This document shows, in pieces, positions 58,968 through 64,000 of a stretch of 64,000 nt of DNA. Position numbers and translations under genes: made by a program. Location of the stretch: the NCBI RefSeq assembly GCF_016741935.1, contig NZ_JAERRG010000020.1, positions 151,614 to 215,613 of the forward strand, written 5' to 3'. Under the pieces are notes generated by a model. The model was not told where the DNA came from, did not search any database, and worked only from the letters and a program-made list of their open reading frames with translations. Positions within the stretch are counted from its first letter, which is position 1, and each line of letters starts with the position of its first letter. This stretch comes from Streptomyces endocoffeicus. GTDB lineage: Bacteria > Actinomycetota > Actinomycetes > Streptomycetales > Streptomycetaceae.

Positions 58968-60383
58968 GTGGGCAAGCCAACGCGCCGCACCGCGCTCAGC
59001 GACCGCATCCCCGGCGGCCGGGACGGCCGACGCATGCTGATCGTCACCTTCGTCGACCGGATCGGCTCCGGTCTGTGGGGCGCGACCGCGACGCTCTACT
59101 TCACCTTCGCCGCCGGTCTCAGCACCGCCGAAATCGGCGTGCTGCTCGCCGTATCCGGAGCGATCGGCATCGCGGGCCCGCCCCTCGGCGGCCTCCTCGC
59201 GGACCGCGTCCGGCTGCGCCCGCTCCTGATCACCGTCCAACTGGTGCGCGCCGCCGCCTCATTGGCCCTCCTCACCACCACCGACCTCCGGCTTCTGCTC
59301 GCCATCGCCTCGGTGGGCAGCCTCGGTGACCGCGCGGCCGCTGTCCTGACCAAGCTGTACGCGACCCGGGTCGCGGGCCCCGAGCGCGTCCGCTACCAGG
59401 CCATCAGCCGCACCGCGATGAACGTCGGCTGGGCGGTTGGCGGTCTCGCGGCGGCCGCGGCACTCACCGGCGGCACGGTCACCGTCTACCGCTGGCTGCT
59501 GACCGGCGACGCGCTCTCCTTCGTCGCCTCCGCGCTGTTCACCCTCGGCTGTGCCGAACCGCCCTCGGCCTCTCGTATCGCGGCCACATCCGCATCCGTG
59601 GAATCCGGCGACTCAGCCCCCGCGGGATCCGCACCCGCTCCCACGGAATGCGCACCCGCTCCCACGGGATCCGCACTCGCCGCCGCGGAATGCGCATCCG
59701 CCGCCGAGGAACCCGCGTCCGCCCCCGCGGAACCCGCACCCGCACCCCAGAAGACCACCGCCTCCAACCCCTGGCGCGACCGCCGCTATCTCGCCTACAC
59801 CGCAACCGAGGCCGTCCTCTTCCTCGACGACTCGGTCTTCAAGGTCGGCCTGCCGCTGTGGGCCGTGACGGCCACCAGCACACCGCACCAACTCGTCCCC
59901 CTGCTGCTCGTCCTCAACAATCTGCTCGTGGTGCTCTTCCAGGTCCCGTTCGCCCGCTTCGGCGTCACCCCGCACACCGCCCGCACCTCGCTGTGGCCAC
60001 TGGCCGGTGCCTTTCTCGTCGGCGGGGCCGCGCTGGCCGCCTCGACCGCCGGCGCGCCCTGGTTCGCGGCCGCCACGCTGGTGCTGGCCGCCACCGCCTT
60101 CACCGTGGCGGAGATGCTGCACGCCACGATCTCCTGGGAGCTGTCCGTGGTCCTCGCCCCGCCCACCGCACAGGGCGCCTACCTCGGCGTGCACGGCCTG
60201 GCCCAGGCCGTCCAGCGCAGCGCGGGACCCCTCGCGGTGACGGCGGCGATCGCGGCGGGCCCCCTCGGCTGGCTCGGCCTCGGCTCCGGGCTCGCCGCGA
60301 TGTGCGGCGCCCAGCGCCACCTGGTACGGGACCGCGGTGACGGAGCGTTGTCAGTGGCCCCGGTTACGGTGAGTGAGCACTGA
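58968..60383 (+). CDS. MFS transporter
   Basis: The 471-residue membrane protein has about 12 predicted helices. The MFS loop motif GGLLADRVRLRP lies between helices 2 and 3. A low-complexity, Ala/Pro/Ser-rich central loop (~205-263; repeats of the APAPTECAPAP kind) lies between the two six-helix halves. It resembles drug or metabolite exporters of actinobacteria. GTG 58968 follows AAGGGGG. It is divergent from the MocR regulator and shares the TGTATCAATACA site, so it is probably its target. The substrate is unknown. Confidence 0.85.
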   Translation: MGKPTRRTALSDRIPGGRDGRRMLIVTFVDRIGSGLWGATATLYFTFAAGLSTAEIGVLLAVSGAIGIAGPPLGGLLADRVRLRPLLITVQLVRAAASLALLTTTDLRLLLAIASVGSLGDRAAAVLTKLYATRVAGPERVRYQAISRTAMNVGWAVGGLAAAAALTGGTVTVYRWLLTGDALSFVASALFTLGCAEPPSASRIAATSASVESGDSAPAGSAPAPTECAPAPTGSALAAAECASAAEEPASAPAEPAPAPQKTTASNPWRDRRYLAYTATEAVLFLDDSVFKVGLPLWAVTATSTPHQLVPLLLVLNNLLVVLFQVPFARFGVTPHTARTSLWPLAGAFLVGGAALAASTAGAPWFAAATLVLAATAFTVAEMLHATISWELSVVLAPPTAQGAYLGVHGLAQAVQRSAGPLAVTAAIAAGPLGWLGLGSGLAAMCGAQRHLVRDRGDGALSVAPVTVSEH

Positions 60384-60405
60384 ACATCCGCGCTGAGGGG
60401 GAGTC

Positions 60406-61374
60406 ATGGCGCACACCGGACGCAGGAGCCACCGGAACCGCCCGGGCGGGCACAGGAAGCCGACGACACAGAAGCCGACGACACAGAAGCCGACGACGCG
60501 GCGGGGTACGAGGAGGCGGACCACCCGGCGCGCCCTCCGCAGAGAGGTGCCCAGCACCGTGGCCCTGCTCGCCGACGAGCGGGACTTCGCCGCCATGCGG
60601 CACTATGCGTCGTTCACCTTCGACGACCACGGAGCGTATCTACGGGAGATGGAGGGGCTGCTGAAGGCGCTCGCCGCCAAGGGCGTCCACACCACCGTCG
60701 CCCTCTTCGACCCCGTCGCCTACGAGGAGTTCTGCGCGGACACCCGGCTCGACCCGGACACCGCCACGAGCCGCACGCGCTATACGGCGGAGCTGGCCGT
60801 CGCGGGCGGCACCGTCACCTATCAGGGCCAGCCGATCGCCCGCCTGGTGCCACGGCTCATCGGCGTGGCCGAGGAGCAGGCCACCTGGGAGTACGCCACG
60901 GCGCTGCTCTCCCGCGCCGGCCACCGAGGGGAGTGCCGAGAAGACACCACCGCCCGCGCCGCCTTCGACCGCGCGGGGGCCGCGCTGCGCGCCGTCGTCG
61001 AGGCGGTCGGGCCGGGCGTCCACCATCTGGTCTGCAGCGTCCCGGCGGACGGCACTTCACTGGTCGCCGTGCTCCACGCCGACGCCAGGGAAGCGGGCCC
61101 GCCCAAGCTGGCCGAGCCCTCGGGGCTGGTCTTCCGCACCGTCCTGGCCTGCGGGTTCGCCCTGCGCAGCCCTGGCGGCCTGGTGCTGCGCACCATCGTG
61201 GCGGACTCCATGGAGACGGTCCGCGGCTGGGCGCTGCAGGACGGCTGGCTGCGCCCGCTGAGCGAGGCGGAGGTGTTCACCGCGTACTGCACCGACGCCG
61301 AGACCGGTGAACCCATCCCGCCGGAGCACGGCGTCGAATACCGGGCGGGTATCCCGCTCAGCCGCCCGGAATGA
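60406..61374 (+). CDS. Conserved-looking protein of unknown function with basic N-terminus
   Basis: The 322-residue soluble protein has a strongly basic N-terminus (~1-48) containing a KPTTQ repeat made of two exact 15-bp copies (60457-60486) and a diverged third. The remainder is well ordered: VALLADERDFAAMRHYASFTFDD, HTTVALFDPVAYEEFCADT, LVPRLIGVAEEQATWEYATALL and SLVAVLHADAREAG. I recall similar proteins in other streptomycetes but no function. No catalytic or membrane motif is visible. It begins 22 bases after the MFS gene with GAGGGGGAG before the ATG, so it may be co-transcribed. Confidence 0.75.
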   Translation: MAHTGRRSHRNRPGGHRKPTTQKPTTQKPTTRRGTRRRTTRRALRREVPSTVALLADERDFAAMRHYASFTFDDHGAYLREMEGLLKALAAKGVHTTVALFDPVAYEEFCADTRLDPDTATSRTRYTAELAVAGGTVTYQGQPIARLVPRLIGVAEEQATWEYATALLSRAGHRGECREDTTARAAFDRAGAALRAVVEAVGPGVHHLVCSVPADGTSLVAVLHADAREAGPPKLAEPSGLVFRTVLACGFALRSPGGLVLRTIVADSMETVRGWALQDGWLRPLSEAEVFTAYCTDAETGEPIPPEHGVEYRAGIPLSRPE

Positions 61375-61376
61375 CC

Positions 61377-61408
61377 GAAGGCGTCCCGCCACCCGGCGGG
61401 ACGCCTTC
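61377..61408. terminator. Strong bidirectional terminator between the unknown gene and ptsI
   Basis: GAAGGCGTCCCGCC (61377-61390) pairs perfectly with GGCGGGACGCCTTC (61395-61408) around a 4-base loop, four bases after the upstream stop. A triplet of ACATCTC repeats (61413-61433) follows. Confidence 0.85.
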
Positions 61409-61446
61409 ATCGACATCTCACATCTCACATCTCACAGCTCACCGGC

Positions 61447-63117
61447 TCATTCGCCGGACAGCACCGCCTGCGCCGCCCGGCGGGCATCCTCCGCGGTGTC
61501 CGCCGCGCGCGCCGCGGAGGCGGCCCGCTCGCACTGGGCCAGTGTGTGCTTGGCCAGCGTCGCGCGGACATACGGAATGGAGGCCGCACCCATGGAAAGG
61601 CTGGTGACACCCAGACCGGCCAGCACACACGCGAGCAGCGGATCGGAGGCGGCCTCACCGCAGACACCACAGCTCTTGCCCTCGGCCTGCGCGGCCTCCG
61701 CCGACGCCGCCACCAGGTCGAGCAGCGCGGGCTGCCACGGGTCCTGCAGCCGCGAGACCGCACCGACCTGACGGTCGGCCGCGAAGGTGTACTGCGCCAG
61801 GTCGTTGGTGCCCAGCGAGAGGAACTCGACCTCCTGGAGGATCGAGCGCGCCCGCAGCGCGGCGGACGGAATCTCCACCATCGCGCCGAACTTGGCCCGC
61901 AGCCCCGCCTCGCGGCACGCGTCGGCGAACGCCTTGGCATCCAGCCGGTCGGCCACCATCGGGGCCATCACCTCGAGATAGACCGGCAGCCCCTCCGACG
62001 CCTTGGCCAGCGCCGTGAGCTGCGTCCGCAGCACCTCGGGGTGGTCCAGCAGAGTACGCAGACCGCGTACACCCAGCGCCGGGTTGGGCTCATCGGCCGG
62101 GGTGAGGAAGGCCAGCGGCTTGTCCGCGCCCGCGTCCAGGACCCGCACCACGACCCGGCCCTCGGGGAACGCCTCCAGCACCTGCCGGTACGCCGCGACC
62201 TGCTTCTCCTCCGACGGCGCCTGACTGCTGTCGTCGAGGAAGAGGAACTCGGTGCGGAACAGCCCCACACCCTCGGCGCCCGCCTCGACCGCGGCCGGCA
62301 CATCGGCCGGTCCGCCGACGTTCGCCAGCAGCGGCACCTTGTGCCCGTCCGACGTCGCGCCCGGACCGGAGGAGGCGGCCAGCGCGGCCCGGCGCTCCTC
62401 GGCGGCCCGCGTCAGCTCGGCCCGCTTCTCCTCGCTCGGGGACACGAAGATCTCACCGGTGCTGCCGTCGACGGCGATCAGGGTTCCCTCGACCAGATCC
62501 CCGGCACCGGGCAGTGCGACCACGGCCGGCACCCCCAGGGCACGGGCGAGGATCGCGCTGTGGCTGGTCGGCCCGCCCTCCTCGGTCACGAACCCCAGCA
62601 CCAGCGTCGGGTCGAGCAGCGCGGTGTCGGCGGGGGCGAGATCTCGCGCGATCAGCACATACGGCTCATCGCTGTCCGGCACACCCGGCATCGGCACACC
62701 CAGCAGCCGCGCCACGATCCGATTCCGCACATCGTCGAGGTCGGCCACCCGGCCCGCCAGATAGTCACCGGCCCCCGCCAGCAGCGCCCGATAGGCGGCG
62801 AAGGCGTCGTACACCGCGCGCTCGGCGGTGCTGCCCACGGCGATCCGCCGCTCGACATCGGCGATCAGCTCCGGGTCCTGCGCCATCATGGCCTGCGCCT
62901 CGAGCACGGCCTGAGCCTCGCCCCCGGCCAGATTGCCGCGCGCGACCAGGTCGGCCGCCACGGCCTCCACCGCCTGGCGCGCCCGACCCTGCTCACGCGG
63001 AGCCTCGTCGGCCGGAATCTGCTTGGCCGGCGGCTCCAGGACCGCCGTCCCCATATGGCGCACCTCGCCGATGGCCACCCCGTGGCTCACGCCGACGCCT
63101 CGCAGCGTTGTCTCCAT
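61447..63117 (-). CDS. ptsI: PTS enzyme I (phosphoenolpyruvate-protein phosphotransferase)
   Basis: The 556-residue enzyme has the phosphorylated His186 in EGGPTSHSAILARALG, and the PEP-binding barrel with VRVLDAGADKPLAFL, NPALGVRGLR and FLSLGTNDLAQYTFAADR. SCGVCGEAASDPLL carries the C-terminal active-site Cys. It transfers phosphate from PEP to HPr as the first step of sugar uptake by the phosphotransferase system. It lies 105 bases downstream of crr on the same strand. The ATG is preceded by GGGACGGGTG. N-terminal LRGVGVSHGVAIGEV is typical. Confidence 0.95.
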   Translation of the reverse strand: METTLRGVGVSHGVAIGEVRHMGTAVLEPPAKQIPADEAPREQGRARQAVEAVAADLVARGNLAGGEAQAVLEAQAMMAQDPELIADVERRIAVGSTAERAVYDAFAAYRALLAGAGDYLAGRVADLDDVRNRIVARLLGVPMPGVPDSDEPYVLIARDLAPADTALLDPTLVLGFVTEEGGPTSHSAILARALGVPAVVALPGAGDLVEGTLIAVDGSTGEIFVSPSEEKRAELTRAAEERRAALAASSGPGATSDGHKVPLLANVGGPADVPAAVEAGAEGVGLFRTEFLFLDDSSQAPSEEKQVAAYRQVLEAFPEGRVVVRVLDAGADKPLAFLTPADEPNPALGVRGLRTLLDHPEVLRTQLTALAKASEGLPVYLEVMAPMVADRLDAKAFADACREAGLRAKFGAMVEIPSAALRARSILQEVEFLSLGTNDLAQYTFAADRQVGAVSRLQDPWQPALLDLVAASAEAAQAEGKSCGVCGEAASDPLLACVLAGLGVTSLSMGAASIPYVRATLAKHTLAQCERAASAARAADTAEDARRAAQAVLSGE

Positions 63118-63222
63118 GTCACCCGTCCCCGGTCGATACGGCGGAACCCCGCCATGGTGGATGTCGTACCCGCGGTGCGCCGCCCGGCCCGGTCCCCATC
63201 GGCCGCCGGGCGCACGCCCGGC

Positions 63223-63669
63223 TCACCAGTTGAAGAGTGTGTCGCCCGTCTTCACATCGACGTCTTCCTTGACGTCGGACAGGGCATCGGCCGTGGCCTC
63301 GAGCGCCACGATCGGGCAGATCGGCGACTTGCCCGCGGCCACGGCGGTGGCCGGGTCCCAGCGCACGATCGCGTCACCGCGCTTGACGGTGTCCCCCTTG
63401 TTGATGAGGACCTCGAAGCCCTCACCGTTCAGCTGCACGGTGTCGATGCCGAGGTGGGTGAGCACACCGTGCCCCTCCCCGTCCACGACGACGAACGCGT
63501 GAGGGTGCAGAGAGACGAGGATGCCGTCGACCGGGGCCACGGCCACGAAGGGCTCGAGGACTGGGTCGATCGCCGTGCCCGGACCGACCATGGCGCCGGA
63601 GAACACCGGATCGGGCACCGCTTCGAGTCCGATCACGCGGCCGGCGACCGGTGAGGTCACGCTGGTCAT
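63223..63669 (-). CDS. crr: PTS glucose-type IIA component (Crr)
   Basis: The 148-residue IIA(Glc)-type protein has active-site His57 (LHPHAFVV) and the phosphorylated His72 (GVLTHLGIDTVQL). PVAGRVIGLEAVPDPVFSGAMVGPG is the conserved N-terminus. In Streptomyces the soluble IIA serves N-acetylglucosamine permeases and is part of the DasR regulon. GGGAGG precedes the ATG. It is followed by ptsI. A CTGTCC-C-GGACAG palindrome lies 45 bases upstream of the start. Confidence 0.95.
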   Translation of the reverse strand: MTSVTSPVAGRVIGLEAVPDPVFSGAMVGPGTAIDPVLEPFVAVAPVDGILVSLHPHAFVVVDGEGHGVLTHLGIDTVQLNGEGFEVLINKGDTVKRGDAIVRWDPATAVAAGKSPICPIVALEATADALSDVKEDVDVKTGDTLFNW

Positions 63670-64000
63670 GGGAGCCTCCCGGGAGGTGAAGATTCATCAC
63701 GCGCCGTCACCACCTGTCCCGGACAGCGCACTGCCCAGAAGAGTAAGTCATAGGAACTACGGATTCCGCACACGTGGCGCAGGCAGGAGGGGGTGCCCGG
63801 GCCAGGAATCGATTTGCCACGGCCGCGCGGGGCGCTGTACTGTCGTATCCCTGCCCACCGGATGAAGCACCGCGGACATCTGCGTGTACATCCAGGTTCA
63901 GGGCGGCGCCATCAGTAACTTGATCCAAATCTCGGATCCGCTTTCGCATGCCTTGCGAGAGGCACGGGTACGGAGAGCCGGAAATAGTCTGATAGCGTGT
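63670..64000. other. crr upstream region to the window edge
   Basis: No convincing gene is seen in the last 330 bases. The crr promoter and leader lie here. The very end (TAGTCTGATAGCGTGT) may belong to the promoter or start of a plus-strand gene outside the window. Confidence 0.5.
63714..63726. promoter_or_regulatory. CTGTCCCGGACAG palindrome in the crr leader or promoter
   Basis: CTGTCC-C-GGACAG is a perfect 6-bp inverted repeat around one base, 45-57 bases upstream of the crr start. It does not match the DasR-responsive element (TGGTCTAGACCA type) as I remember it. It may be a regulator site or a chance palindrome. Confidence 0.35.

Overview
The window looks like a stretch of Streptomyces chromosome. 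G+C is very high, GTG starts are frequent, and stop/start overlaps of the ATGA or GTGA kind are common. Lineage markers are a WhiB-like protein, a complete conservon (sensor kinase, roadblock, DUF742, GTPase) and a formaldehyde dehydrogenase of the mycothiol-dependent type. All functions below are read from motifs, lengths and context; no database search was possible.

Layout. 1-2.5 kb: 3' part of a fused hydantoinase/5-oxoprolinase gene and a decayed ankyrin gene. 2.7-10 kb: a WhiB-like gene, then a 5-oxoproline (pyroglutamate) island with pxpA-pxpB-pxpC on the minus strand, a GntR/FCD regulator, and a plus-strand operon of two DUF969/DUF979 membrane proteins, pyroglutamyl peptidase and a DUF2891 protein. 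The two operons share a nearly identical promoter/operator on opposite strands. 10.1-18.4 kb: a three-gene SMC-like operon (kleisin-like, KITE-like and a 1890-residue ATPase) resembling MukBEF/Wadjet complexes but with no nuclease gene beside it. 18.4-28 kb: one giant gene of 29 Ig-like repeats. 28.2-37.4 kb: an N-methyl/betaine catabolic cluster (aldehyde dehydrogenase, Rieske oxygenase, dimethylglycine/sarcosine dehydrogenase, mycothiol formaldehyde dehydrogenase), its IclR regulator, and a divergent ferredoxin/reductase pair. 37.3-42.3 kb: small membrane protein and conservon. 42.4-44.7 kb: glpF-glpK. 45-46.7 kb: thiolase plus DUF35 partner. 46.9-51 kb: polyamine-type ABC importer. 51-54.8 kb: VanX-like dipeptidase and a GH31 glycosidase. 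55-57 kb: acetoacetyl-CoA synthetase, followed by 90-bp tandem repeats. 57.5-61.4 kb: MocR regulator, divergent MFS exporter and an unknown gene. 61.4-63.7 kb: crr-ptsI of the sugar PTS.

How genes work together. The 5-oxoproline island joins release (Pcp), presumed uptake (DUF969/979) and ATP-driven hydrolysis to glutamate (PxpABC) under one regulator. In the betaine cluster, the ferredoxin and reductase probably feed electrons to the Rieske oxygenase, and the mycothiol dehydrogenase handles formaldehyde from demethylation. Candidates for something new are the nuclease-less SMC operon, whose ATPase has Asp-Asn instead of Asp-Glu at Walker B and a long acidic insert near its hinge, and the DUF2891 protein tied to 5-oxoproline metabolism.
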